DNA of 10,587 nucleotides from Oscillospiraceae bacterium (GCA_021205585.1 JAJPXI010000053.1:1-10587); one strand, 5' to 3'. Positions 1 through 6,240 are shown, counted from the stretch's first letter. Notes: generated by a model not told the origin, from the letters alone. A program made the numbers and translations.

Positions 1-54
1 CTGAACCAAAATCTTCTGCCACCCGCTCTTGCCGATTTAATCAGCGCTTCCCTA
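1..54 (-). repeat. Left arm of an inverted repeat shared with the right end of the window
   Basis: Bases 23-54 are the reverse complement of 10536-10567 with 30 of 32 positions identical; the differences are the two adjacent bases at 46-47. The core reads CTGATTAAATCGGCAAGAG on the minus strand. Weaker similarity continues outward to the window edge (1-22 against 10568-10587, including a shared TGGC and ATTTTG). A match this long in non-coding DNA at both ends of a 10.5-kb stretch implies a dispersed intergenic repeat family, or less likely the ends of a large mobile unit. Confidence 0.75.
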
Positions 55-110
55 GACTGCTGTGCTGGCCGGGGGACGGCAATGCAGAAGCAGTTGGTTC
101 TGATTTCCTT

Positions 111-138
111 GTAGGGGCGCACTTGCGTGTGCGCCCGC
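111..138. repeat. GC-rich hairpin repeat (GTAGGGGCGCAC type)
   Basis: Bases 115-122 (GGGCGCAC) pair perfectly with 129-136 (GTGCGCCC) around a 6-nt loop. The flanking GTAGGGG and the compact palindrome resemble small dispersed hairpin repeats often found between genes in Clostridia. The hairpin itself is directly visible; family membership is inferred. Confidence 0.55.
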
Positions 139-223
139 GGGGGGACGAATCAAGGCCATCGGCGTACAGCCTTTCCTGGGCGGAAAACGGCCCTCTTTTT
201 TCAAATGATTCCACTTCGCAGCC

Positions 224-263
224 CAAAAAAATTTACCACAGAATGTCCCTTCTGTGGTAAATT
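224..263 (-). terminator. Possible intrinsic terminator on the minus strand
   Basis: A perfect 14-bp stem (230-243 with 250-263) with a 6-nt loop is followed on the minus strand by a run of seven T residues (plus-strand A at 224-230, overlapping the base of the stem). Read leftward this fits an intrinsic terminator, although the stem base is AT-rich. The same palindrome is one copy of the repeated element at 235-262, so it may be a repeat first and a terminator only incidentally. Confidence 0.45.
235..262 (-). repeat. Self-palindromic 28-nt repeat, copy 1 (inverted)
   Basis: On the minus strand this 28-nt stretch is identical to 504-531 on the plus strand. Each copy is itself a hairpin with arms CCACAGAA / TTCTGTGG around a GGGACA loop (minus-strand sense here). 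The two copies therefore form a perfect inverted repeat bounding 235-531, about 297 bp. They may be ends of a small non-autonomous element or two insertions of one hairpin repeat. Confidence 0.7.
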
Positions 264-302
264 GTTGCTGATACATATGTCGCTGTTTCTCTGTTTTTGT
301 TT

Positions 303-331
303 ATTGTGGCACATTTAGGCAGGCTTGTCAA
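303..331 (-). promoter_or_regulatory. Weak candidate minus-strand promoter
   Basis: The minus strand shows a perfect TTGACA (331-326), a 17-nt spacer and CACAAT (308-303), which matches TATAAT at four of six positions. It would fire leftward toward the terminator-like hairpin at 224-263, giving an RNA of roughly 70-75 nt with no ribosome site. The -10 is poor, so this is a low-confidence call. Confidence 0.25.
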
Positions 332-392
332 GACATGATTTGGAAAATCAGCAGAAATTTTTTGCGCGGGAAATTTTGGGTATAGCAATGTG

Positions 393-424
393 ACCGGATT
401 AGGGAATCTTTTCCTTAAACCGGT
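393..424. other. Long hairpin upstream of the acyltransferase
   Basis: Bases 393-406 pair with 411-424 around a TCTT loop: 14 positions with one A-A mismatch (398/419) and one G-T wobble (402/415). No run of T follows directly, so it is not a canonical terminator. It lies between the two inverted copies of the 28-nt repeat, together with the hairpin at 449-472, in the AT-rich stretch before the acyltransferase gene. Confidence 0.5.
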
Positions 425-448
425 CTTTCTGCTGGCCGAAAGCAGGGC

Positions 449-472
449 ATAAATGGGATGTTTCCCGTTTAT
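449..472. other. 10-bp hairpin upstream of the acyltransferase
   Basis: Bases 449-458 (ATAAATGGGA) pair with 463-472 (TCCCGTTTAT) around a 4-nt TGTT loop, with a single T-G wobble. It is the second of three successive hairpins before the acyltransferase gene. No U tract follows immediately. Its role is unknown; it could be mRNA leader structure or part of a repeat element. Confidence 0.45.
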
Positions 473-503
473 TTCATCCTCACTTTCGGGTTTGCTTTTT
501 TTT

Positions 504-531
504 ATTTACCACAGAAGGGACATTCTGTGGT
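504..531 (+). repeat. Self-palindromic 28-nt repeat, copy 2
   Basis: This is the exact inverted partner of 235-262. The hairpin here pairs 508-516 with 523-531 around a GGGACA loop. It ends about 50 nt before the acyltransferase start codon, so it probably lies in or just upstream of that gene's leader. Confidence 0.7.
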
Positions 532-582
532 TTTAATGTTGTAAAAAAGCCTTTATATATTACACAGAAAGGGAAATCAGAA

Positions 583-1779
583 ATGGGACAACGGAAATTA
601 AGAAGTAGCGGGTTGGAATTGCTGCGGATTATATGTATGATACTAATAATTTTACACCACTATTCCGTTCATGGCAGATATGACACATTTACTCTGGCCA
701 ACTTGAATGGGAACGTAGTATTGATCCAAATGCTTGCGATGTTCGGACGCCCTGCGTGTTCTATTTTTGCGATTATTTCAGGATATTTCATGGTCACATC
801 ACAAAATGGGCACAAGCGGATTATACTATTACTTGTAGAAATGACGTTTTATTCATGGATAATCTTAATTTTAGTGTCTGTAACTGGAATTATACCTGTA
901 TCGTTTAGATCTGTAATTCAAGCAATTTTCCCTGTGTTTTGGGGCAACTGGTATGTTGTGTATTATCTTTTGCTTTCCCTGCTTGTCCCATTTATAAACC
1001 CTTTTTTGAGAAGCCTCAATAAAAAAGTGTATCTAAGACTGCTTGTTACATTTTTTATCCTGTGGAGTATAATACCCACGTTTACCCTCAATGCCTGGTC
1101 ATTCTCCTCCATTGATTTTTTTGTAATTATGTACCTGACGGGAGCATATATTCGTTTGTATGGAAATGATTTTGCCTATCCAAATAAATGGAATTTATGG
1201 GCTGCTTTAGGTTCAGGCGGATTCATGCTTCTCTCCGTTTTAGTCATGGATGCAGCAGGAGCTATTACAGGCATTGATAGATTTATAAATGCTGCTACAT
1301 ATTTCAAAAATTATTCATGCCCCCTTGCCGTTATTTTTGCGATAGGAATATTTATGTATTTCAAGAATCTCACCTTTCACAGCGCCATCATTAACCGCAT
1401 TGCTGCGTCAACGCTTGGAATTTACTTGATTCATGACAATAGTATGGCAAGAAAAGTTATATGGGAAGTGATTTTCCCCAATGTTAACTACCTTAATAGC
1501 CCGTGTCTATTACTTCATATCATATTGAAATGTATAGCAATATTTGTTGGGTGCCTTGTAATAGATCAACTCCGACTTTATACAGTTGATAAACTTTTTC
1601 AAAGATGGATTGATAAAAAATACCCTATCTGGCAAATCAAACAAGAACAACTATATGCAGGCTTAAGAAATAAATTCCATAACGCAAAAATACAAATAAT
1701 ACTAATTTTTCATAATAAAAATTTATCTTTTATGAGGAATCAGTATGAACAGTCCCGCCGCGCTGTCTGCCGCAAATGA
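583..1779 (+). CDS. Acyltransferase-3 family integral membrane protein
   Basis: This 398-residue polytopic protein fits the acyltransferase-3 family (OafA/WecH-like), which transfers acetyl or other acyl groups onto surface glycans at the inner membrane. The N-terminus has the family pattern: a charged start, GLELLRI, then a membrane helix ending in the conserved His pair HHY (residues 25-27). A late STLGIYLIHDN motif (277-287) is also typical. Hydrophobic segments recur throughout, for example near 12-26, 45-70, 80-105, 122-140, 150-168, 177-191, 205-225, 246-260 and 308-327. An AAAGGGA ribosome site lies 9-10 nt before the ATG. The substrate cannot be read from sequence, and no other glycan genes adjoin it. 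The gene is strikingly AT-rich and uses AT-ending codons, unlike all neighbours, which suggests horizontal acquisition. The family core seems to end near residue 345. The last 15 residues (384-398) come from the point where DNA turns GC-rich, so the natural C-terminus may have been replaced by run-on. Confidence 0.82.
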   Translation: MGQRKLRSSGLELLRIICMILIILHHYSVHGRYDTFTLANLNGNVVLIQMLAMFGRPACSIFAIISGYFMVTSQNGHKRIILLLVEMTFYSWIILILVSVTGIIPVSFRSVIQAIFPVFWGNWYVVYYLLLSLLVPFINPFLRSLNKKVYLRLLVTFFILWSIIPTFTLNAWSFSSIDFFVIMYLTGAYIRLYGNDFAYPNKWNLWAALGSGGFMLLSVLVMDAAGAITGIDRFINAATYFKNYSCPLAVIFAIGIFMYFKNLTFHSAIINRIAASTLGIYLIHDNSMARKVIWEVIFPNVNYLNSPCLLLHIILKCIAIFVGCLVIDQLRLYTVDKLFQRWIDKKYPIWQIKQEQLYAGLRNKFHNAKIQIILIFHNKNLSFMRNQYEQSRRAVCRK

Positions 1780-1813
1780 ATTCCCAGCATGAAAAAAGCG
1801 CGGTTCCCGATAA

Positions 1814-1851
1814 CGAGGCCCCAAATCCCAAAATCGGGATTTGGGGCCTCG
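1814..1851. terminator. Strong hairpin between convergent genes, probable terminator
   Basis: Bases 1814-1829 pair perfectly with 1836-1851 (16 bp, mostly GC) around the loop AAAATC. It sits 35 nt after the acyltransferase stop and 20 nt after the ATPase stop on the other strand, where a shared terminator is expected. No U tract touches the stem. On the minus strand six T residues follow 16 nt later (1797-1792), so the fit to a classical intrinsic terminator is imperfect. An alternative minus-strand stem, 1806-1811 with 1833-1838, ends nearer that T run. Confidence 0.6.
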
Positions 1852-1870
1852 CCGTATTGGCTTTGTTCGG

Positions 1871-4456
1871 TTAAAATTTCTTCCGCAGCAGCCGGAAGGA
1901 GTTGAGCAGGCAGAGCATGGACACGCCGGTGTCGGCGAACACGGCAACCCACATATTGGCGAAGCCGCACAGTCCCAGCACCATGACCACCAACTTGACG
2001 GCCAGGGCGAACCACACGTTTTCCCAGGCGATGATCCGGGTGGCCCGGGCGATGCGGATGGCGCGGGGGATGGCCTCCACCTCCGAGTTCATAAAGACCA
2101 CGTCGGCGGCCTCCAGGGCGGCGTCCGCGCCGCTGCCCATGGCCGCGCCCACATCGGCCCCGGCCAGCACCGGCGCGTCGTTGATGCCGTCGCCGACGAA
2201 CATGGTGCTGCCGTGGCTCTCCCGCACCTGGCGCATCCGCTCCAGCTTTTCCTCCGGCAGCAGGCGGGCGTGAATCTCGTCCAGCCCCACCTGGGCGGCC
2301 ACATGGTCGGCGCTGTCCTGGGCGTCCCCGGTCAGCATGGCGGTGACGATTCCCTGGTTTTTCAGCTTGCCGATGGCCGAGGCGGCGTCCTCCTTCAGCG
2401 CGTCGGAGATGACTACATAGCCGACCAGTACGCCGTCGATGGACAGCAGTACCTCGGTGCCGAAGCCCCCGTCCTGGAGGGCGGAGAGATCCACCTGGTT
2501 GGCCTGCATCAGCTTGCGGCTGCCGCACAGGGCCGTGCCGCAGGACAGCTGGGCCCGGATGCCCAGGCCGGCCAGTTCCTCCACCTGGGAGGGCCGTTCC
2601 ACGTCCAGGCCCCGCTCCTTCGCGGCGGAGAGAATGCTCTCCGCGATGGGATGCGTGGAGGACTGCTCACACCCGGCGCACAGGGCCAGCAGCTGCTCCT
2701 GGGTGTACTCTGGGCGCAGGGAGACCGCCTGCTGCACCGTGAAGCTGCCCTGGGTGATGGTGCCGGTTTTGTCCATGACCACCGCCCGCACCCCGGCCAG
2801 GGCCTCCAGCACGTTGCCGCCCTTGAACAGGATGCCTCGCTTGGAGGCGGCCCCGATGCCCGCGAAAAAGGACAGGGGGACGCTGAGTACCAGGGCGCAG
2901 GGACAGCTGATGACCAGGAAGGTCAGGGCGGTCAGGATGGAGGCGGTGCCGGAGGTGCCGTGGAGCACGCCCACAGTTCCGGCATAGTCCGCGTCCACAA
3001 AGAAGTGCCAGCTGGGAATCAGGAAGGGCAGCACCAGGGCCACTACCACGGCGGCCAGCACCACGATGGGGGTGTACACCCGGGCGAAGCGGGTGATGAA
3101 GCGGTCGATGGAGGGCTTGTTGGCGGCGGCGTTCTCCACGCTGTCCAAAATGCGGGTGACCATGGACTCCTCCAGGGGCTTTTCCACCCGAATCTTCAGC
3201 AGCCCCGACAGGTTCACGCAGCCGGAGGTCACGCTGTCCCCCTCCCGCACCTGCACGGGCACCGGCTCGCCGGTGATGGCGGAGGTGTCCACCGGGCTGC
3301 TGCCCTCCAGCACCACCCCGTCCAGGGGGATGCGGTCGCCGGGGCGAACCAGCAGCACCTGGCCCACCCTGGCCTGCTCCGCAGGGACGACGCGCACGTC
3401 GTCCCCCTCCACCAGGTTGACCACCTCGGGGCGCAGATCCACGGCGTCGATAATCTGGGTGCGGCTCTGGGCGGTGGCCCGCTCCTCGAAGTAGGAGCCG
3501 ATGCGGTAGAACAGCATGACGCCCACAGCTTCCGGGAACTCCTGGATGGCGAACGCGCCCAGGGTGGCGATGCACATTAAAAAGTTCTCGTCAAAGACCT
3601 GACCCTTGCGGATGTTTTTTCCGGCGGTCAGCAGCACCTGGCCGCCCAGAATCAGGTAGGCCACAATCAGGAACGCCAGCTCCAGCGGCAGGGGGGCGGC
3701 GGTGTGATCCATAATCAGGCCAGCCAGGAACAAGACCGCGCCCACGGCGATGCCCAGCAGGCTCTTCTGCTCGTGGGTCAGCTTCTTTTCCTTTTCCCCG
3801 TCCTGCTGCGCCGGGGCCTCCCGCTCCGTGCGCTGCCTGGACACCACGGTGATGCCCTCCTCCATGGCATCGATGGCCTGCTGGACGGCGGGAATCAGCG
3901 CGTCCGGATTGTCGGCGGTCAGCCGCAGCTGGAGGGTGGCGTAAGTCACAGTGGCCTGGGACACCCCCGGCAGGGTGTTCAGCTTGTGCTCGATTTTGGC
4001 CGCGCAGTTGGGGCAGTCCAGCCCCTCTAAAATGTACACGCCGGTGCGCCCGGCGGGGTGCTTTTTGGGTGTCAGCGTCACCCCGTCCTCCACCGCGTCC
4101 ACCGTCTGCTGGAGCAGGGGCAGCAGCTCGTCCTGGTTGGCGGCGGTCACCCGCAGCTGTTTGGTGGCGTAGGCCAACGAGACCGCGCTGATCTGGGGCA
4201 GCTGGGCCAGCCTGGCCTCAATCTTAGCCGCGCAGTTGGGGCAGTCCAGCCCCTCCACGATGTAGACCCGCTGCTCCTCCCCGGCGGAAACCGTCTCCTC
4301 CGGCCTGCAGCAGCCATCCCCCTTGTCATGGTGGTGGCCTTCGTGGTCATGGCCATGGTGATGGTGTTCCTCATGCTCGTGGTTATGGGTTTCTTCATGG
4401 CCGTGGCCGCAGCCGCAGTTGTCCTGCTCCGTGCGGATTGCCTGCTCTGTGTCCAT
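1871..4456 (-). CDS. cadA: Zn/Cd/Pb-exporting P1B-2-type ATPase
   Basis: This 861-residue efflux pump uses ATP to expel divalent soft metals (Zn, Cd, Pb) across the cytoplasmic membrane. Residues 14-50 form a metal-binding tail with 14 His and CGC/CC cysteines. Two heavy-metal-associated domains follow, each with GLDCPNCAAKIE (CPNC at 72-75 and 148-151). Membrane helices begin near 232. The actuator TGEP is at 395-398, the transmembrane metal site CPC at 518-520, the phosphorylated Asp in DKTGT at D562, the nucleotide-domain HP at 602-603, and GDGIND at 755-760. K821 and D842 in the last helices are 21 residues apart, as are K693 and D714 of E. coli ZntA; this marks subgroup P1B-2 rather than copper pumps. 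The ATG is preceded by AGGGAG at 7-nt spacing. It is transcribed alone, divergently from the polyamine operon, with a consensus promoter and an ArsR/SmtB-like operator, but no regulator gene lies in the window. The exact metal preference is open, so cadA versus zntA is a naming choice. Confidence 0.95.
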   Translation of the reverse strand: MDTEQAIRTEQDNCGCGHGHEETHNHEHEEHHHHGHDHEGHHHDKGDGCCRPEETVSAGEEQRVYIVEGLDCPNCAAKIEARLAQLPQISAVSLAYATKQLRVTAANQDELLPLLQQTVDAVEDGVTLTPKKHPAGRTGVYILEGLDCPNCAAKIEHKLNTLPGVSQATVTYATLQLRLTADNPDALIPAVQQAIDAMEEGITVVSRQRTEREAPAQQDGEKEKKLTHEQKSLLGIAVGAVLFLAGLIMDHTAAPLPLELAFLIVAYLILGGQVLLTAGKNIRKGQVFDENFLMCIATLGAFAIQEFPEAVGVMLFYRIGSYFEERATAQSRTQIIDAVDLRPEVVNLVEGDDVRVVPAEQARVGQVLLVRPGDRIPLDGVVLEGSSPVDTSAITGEPVPVQVREGDSVTSGCVNLSGLLKIRVEKPLEESMVTRILDSVENAAANKPSIDRFITRFARVYTPIVVLAAVVVALVLPFLIPSWHFFVDADYAGTVGVLHGTSGTASILTALTFLVISCPCALVLSVPLSFFAGIGAASKRGILFKGGNVLEALAGVRAVVMDKTGTITQGSFTVQQAVSLRPEYTQEQLLALCAGCEQSSTHPIAESILSAAKERGLDVERPSQVEELAGLGIRAQLSCGTALCGSRKLMQANQVDLSALQDGGFGTEVLLSIDGVLVGYVVISDALKEDAASAIGKLKNQGIVTAMLTGDAQDSADHVAAQVGLDEIHARLLPEEKLERMRQVRESHGSTMFVGDGINDAPVLAGADVGAAMGSGADAALEAADVVFMNSEVEAIPRAIRIARATRIIAWENVWFALAVKLVVMVLGLCGFANMWVAVFADTGVSMLCLLNSFRLLRKKF

Positions 4457-4482
4457 CGCATATCTCCCTCTCTACAATTAAA

Positions 4483-4504
4483 CAAATGAGCAATCGTTCA
4501 TATG
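4483..4504 (-). promoter_or_regulatory. ArsR/SmtB-type (CadC-like) operator for the metal ATPase
   Basis: The minus strand reads ATGAACGATTGCTCAT, an imperfect palindrome with the 6-2-6 core TGAACG-AT-TGCTCA. Known SmtB/CadC-family operators have the same spacing (for example TGAACA-GT-TATTCA). Weaker symmetry extends over 4483-4504. It begins 9 nt downstream of the -10 box, so it covers the predicted transcription start, where a metal-released repressor would block initiation. The cognate repressor is not in this window and would act in trans. Confidence 0.6.
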
Positions 4505-4512
4505 TTATTTGT

Positions 4513-4541
4513 ATTATACGCCGCCCCTGGAGAGTTGTCAA
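4513..4541 (-). promoter_or_regulatory. Consensus sigma-A promoter of the metal ATPase
   Basis: The minus strand carries a perfect TTGACA (4541-4536), a 17-nt spacer and a perfect TATAAT (4518-4513). Transcription should start near 4506, leaving a leader of about 50 nt before the ATG at 4456. A consensus promoter with an operator over its start fits a gene that is strongly expressed only when repression is lifted by metal. Confidence 0.85.
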
Positions 4542-4550
4542 GGAAAAAAT

Positions 4551-4566
4551 GCGCAAAATGGCGCAA
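4551..4566. repeat. GCGCAA direct repeat next to the spe promoter
   Basis: GCGCAA occurs at 4551-4556 and 4561-4566, one helical turn apart, with the -35 box of the polyamine promoter following at 4571. The inverse TTGCGC recurs at 4609-4614, just after the predicted start. The arrangement could be an activator or repressor site. The motif is short, so chance is a real alternative. Confidence 0.3.
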
Positions 4567-4570
4567 GGGA

Positions 4571-4600
4571 TTGACAAAGAATGACCCGGTGTGGTAAAAT
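4571..4600 (+). promoter_or_regulatory. Promoter of the polyamine operon
   Basis: A perfect TTGACA (4571-4576) is followed after 18 nt by TAAAAT (4595-4600), preceded by TGG, giving an extended -10. Transcription would start near 4607, about 160 nt before the GTG start of speA. It stands back to back with the ATPase promoter; the two -35 boxes are separated by about 29 bp. Confidence 0.75.
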
Positions 4601-4606
4601 GCCCTT

Positions 4607-4765
4607 GTTTGCGCGGGCAATACTCTTTTTGAGAGCGGGATTTGCCGCGGGCGTACCCTCCGACCGGAGGACGAAAGGCCCGTCGGACGACGCAAGCTGC
4701 GCTGGTGCGCGGCTTGCATTTTTGTTTTTTGGGGAAACTCTGAGGGACGACGGGAGGCGGAAGGC
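4607..4765 (+). ncRNA. Structured attenuator or riboswitch-like leader of the spe operon
   Basis: This is the predicted 5' leader between the promoter and speA. Bases 4607-4613 can pair with 4691-4697 (7 bp, one G-T wobble), closing a domain with two helices. One is 4616-4620 with 4642-4646, capped by a CTCT/AGAG hairpin (4623-4635). The other is CGGGC/GCCCG (4648-4652 with 4678-4682), enclosing a CCTCC/GGAGG hairpin (4657-4670). The closing helix uses the same bases as the 5' arm of the terminator at 4692-4730, so the two structures exclude each other. That is the logic of transcriptional riboswitches and attenuators. I do not recognise the aptamer. A polyamine, arginine or SAM-related signal would make sense from the genes it controls, but this is inference. 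Confidence 0.55.
4692..4730 (+). terminator. Intrinsic terminator inside the spe leader
   Basis: An 11-bp GC-rich stem (4692-4702 with 4707-4717, one T-G wobble) with a TGGT loop is followed at once by an A and then ATTTTTGTTTTTT-style sequence (4718-4730). It lies upstream of the first gene of the operon and downstream of its promoter, so it should end most transcripts prematurely unless an alternative fold prevents it. The ribosome site of speA follows about 22 nt after the T run. Confidence 0.85.
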
Positions 4766-6226
4766 GTGGCAGATAAGCAGGACAAACTGGATCAGAACCG
4801 CGCGCCCATCTACGAGGCGCTGGAGGCCTTCCGCAAAAAACGGGTGGTTCCCTTCGACGTACCCGGTCACAAGCGGGGCAGGGGGAACCCGGAGCTGACC
4901 GCCTTTCTGGGCCAGCAGTGCGTGGGGGTGGACGTAAACAGCATGAAGCCCCTGGACAACCTGTGCCACCCGGTTTCGGTCATCGGCCAGGCCGAGGAGC
5001 TGGCCGCAGACGCCTTTGGGGCGGCCCACGCCTTTTTGATGGTGGGGGGCACCACCAGCGCGGTGCAGAGCATGGTGCTGACCGTGTGCAAGAGGGGGGA
5101 TGAAATCATCCTGCCCCGCAACGTCCACAAGAGCGTCATCAACGCCCTGGTGCTGTGCGGCGCGGTGCCGGTGTACGTCAACCCGGAGGTGGATCGGCGC
5201 CTGGGCATCTCCCTGGGGATGCGCCGGGAGCAGGTGGCCAGGGCCATCGCCCAGCACCCCAACGCCGTGGCGGTGCTGGTGAACAATCCCACCTATTACG
5301 GGATTTGCAGCGACCTGCGCGCCGTGGTCAAAATGGCCCACGCCGCCGGGATGCGCTGCCTGGTGGACGAGGCCCACGGCACCCACTTCTACTTCGGCGG
5401 GGGCCTGCCCGCGTCCGCCATGGAGGCGGGGGCGGACATGGCCTCGGTGTCCATGCACAAAAGCGGGGGCAGCCTGACCCAGTCCAGCTTCCTGCTGACC
5501 GGGCCGGACATCCACAGCGGCTATGTGCGCCAGATTATCAACCTGACCCAGACCACCTCGGCCAGCTACCTGCTGATGTCCAGCCTGGACATCAGCCGCC
5601 GGAACCTGGCCCTGCGGGGGAGACAGGTGTTCCATCAGGTGGCGGACATGGCCGAGTACGCCCGGCAGGAGGTCAACGCCGTGGGCGGCTATTACGCCTT
5701 TGGCCGGGAGCTGGTCAACGGCGATTCCATCTTTGATTTCGACACCACCAAGCTGAGCATCCACACCCTGGAGATCGGCCTGGCCGGCATTGAGGTCTAC
5801 GACATCCTCCGGGACGAATATGATATTCAGATTGAATTTGGGGATATTGGGAACATCCTGGCCTACCTGTCCATCGGGGACCGGCCCCAGGAGGTGGAGC
5901 GGCTGGTCAGCGCCCTGGCGGAGATCCGGCGGCGCTATCAGACCGACGGGGCCGGCCTGCTCAGCCAGGAGTATATCGACCCCGAAGTGGTCACCACCCC
6001 CCAGCAGGCTTTCTACGCGGAAAAGGTCAGCCTGCCCCTGGAGCAGAGCCGGGGCCGGGTGTGCAGCGAGTTTGTCATGTGCTATCCCCCCGGCATCCCC
6101 ATCCTGGCGCCGGGGGAGCGCATTACCGCCGAGATTTTGGAGCATATCGCCTACGCCAAGGCCAAGGGGTGCAGCATGACCGGCCCGGAGGACCCCCGGC
6201 TGGAGCGCATCAACGTGCTTATGTAA
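4766..6226 (+). CDS. speA: PLP-dependent arginine decarboxylase (SpeA-type, Orn/Lys/Arg decarboxylase family)
   Basis: This cytoplasmic enzyme most likely converts arginine to agmatine, the entry step of polyamine synthesis. The 486-residue length matches the short Gram-positive form (B. subtilis SpeA is about 490) and not the roughly 710-residue inducible E. coli enzymes. Visible motifs are DVPGHKRG (31-38), GGTTSAVQ (94-101, phosphate binding), DEAHGTHF (201-208, contacting the PLP ring) and SMHKSGG, where K232 is the likely Schiff-base lysine. The C-terminal CYPPGIPILAPGE motif is typical of the family. The start is GTG; GGGAGG at 4752-4757 lies 8 nt before it. Lysine or ornithine decarboxylases share this fold, and the substrate cannot be fixed from motifs alone. 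The agmatinase-family gene two positions downstream favours arginine. It is the first gene after the attenuator-like leader. Confidence 0.9.
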   Translation: MADKQDKLDQNRAPIYEALEAFRKKRVVPFDVPGHKRGRGNPELTAFLGQQCVGVDVNSMKPLDNLCHPVSVIGQAEELAADAFGAAHAFLMVGGTTSAVQSMVLTVCKRGDEIILPRNVHKSVINALVLCGAVPVYVNPEVDRRLGISLGMRREQVARAIAQHPNAVAVLVNNPTYYGICSDLRAVVKMAHAAGMRCLVDEAHGTHFYFGGGLPASAMEAGADMASVSMHKSGGSLTQSSFLLTGPDIHSGYVRQIINLTQTTSASYLLMSSLDISRRNLALRGRQVFHQVADMAEYARQEVNAVGGYYAFGRELVNGDSIFDFDTTKLSIHTLEIGLAGIEVYDILRDEYDIQIEFGDIGNILAYLSIGDRPQEVERLVSALAEIRRRYQTDGAGLLSQEYIDPEVVTTPQQAFYAEKVSLPLEQSRGRVCSEFVMCYPPGIPILAPGERITAEILEHIAYAKAKGCSMTGPEDPRLERINVLM

Positions 6227-6240
6227 GGAGAGCGGCACCC

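Larger units (their letters stand above)
1..582. other. Gene-free left intergenic region with repeats and hairpins
   Basis: I find no convincing coding sequence here; short open frames on both strands lack ribosome sites and recognisable domains. Bases 1-190 are GC-rich and carry repeat-like sequence, including one arm of an inverted repeat shared with the right end and a GC-rich hairpin. From about 190 the composition becomes AT-rich and stays so through the following acyltransferase gene. The AT-rich part holds two inverted copies of a self-palindromic 28-nt element, with two further hairpins (393-424 and 449-472) between them. The individual elements are listed separately. The whole looks like accumulated intergenic repeat or insertion debris rather than a decayed gene. 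Confidence 0.6.

Noticed and set aside
52..318. Short open frames on both strands in the left intergenic region
   Set aside because: They overlap hairpin repeats, lack ribosome sites and show no conserved motif; they look like translations of repeat DNA.
1740..1870. A minus-strand coding extension after the ATPase stop
   Set aside because: The ATPase ends in a normal C-terminus at a TAA stop. The sequence beyond is a hairpin and repeat-like DNA read in a different frame.
1841..3580. A 579-codon plus-strand open frame opposite the metal ATPase
   Set aside because: It is antisense to a clearly conserved P1B ATPase and its product is low-complexity (Gly, His, Gln, Ala), typical of a shadow frame in GC-rich DNA.
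4607..4765. Assignment of the spe leader to a T-box or SAM-I riboswitch
   Set aside because: The T-box GGTGG-type antiterminator motif is missing. A CTCTTTTTGAGAG segment recalls the first S-box helix, but the conserved S-box core does not follow. I leave the class unassigned.
4599..4898. A leader peptide or small protein starting at ATG 4599
   Set aside because: The ATG overlaps the -10 box and so lies upstream of the predicted transcript start. The frame runs through the terminator hairpin into speA in another frame, with no ribosome site.
4538..6238. A 566-codon minus-strand open frame opposite speA
   Set aside because: It is a shadow of the GC-rich decarboxylase gene, with no ribosome site and no recognisable domain. 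The same applies to the long minus frame at 7955-9223.
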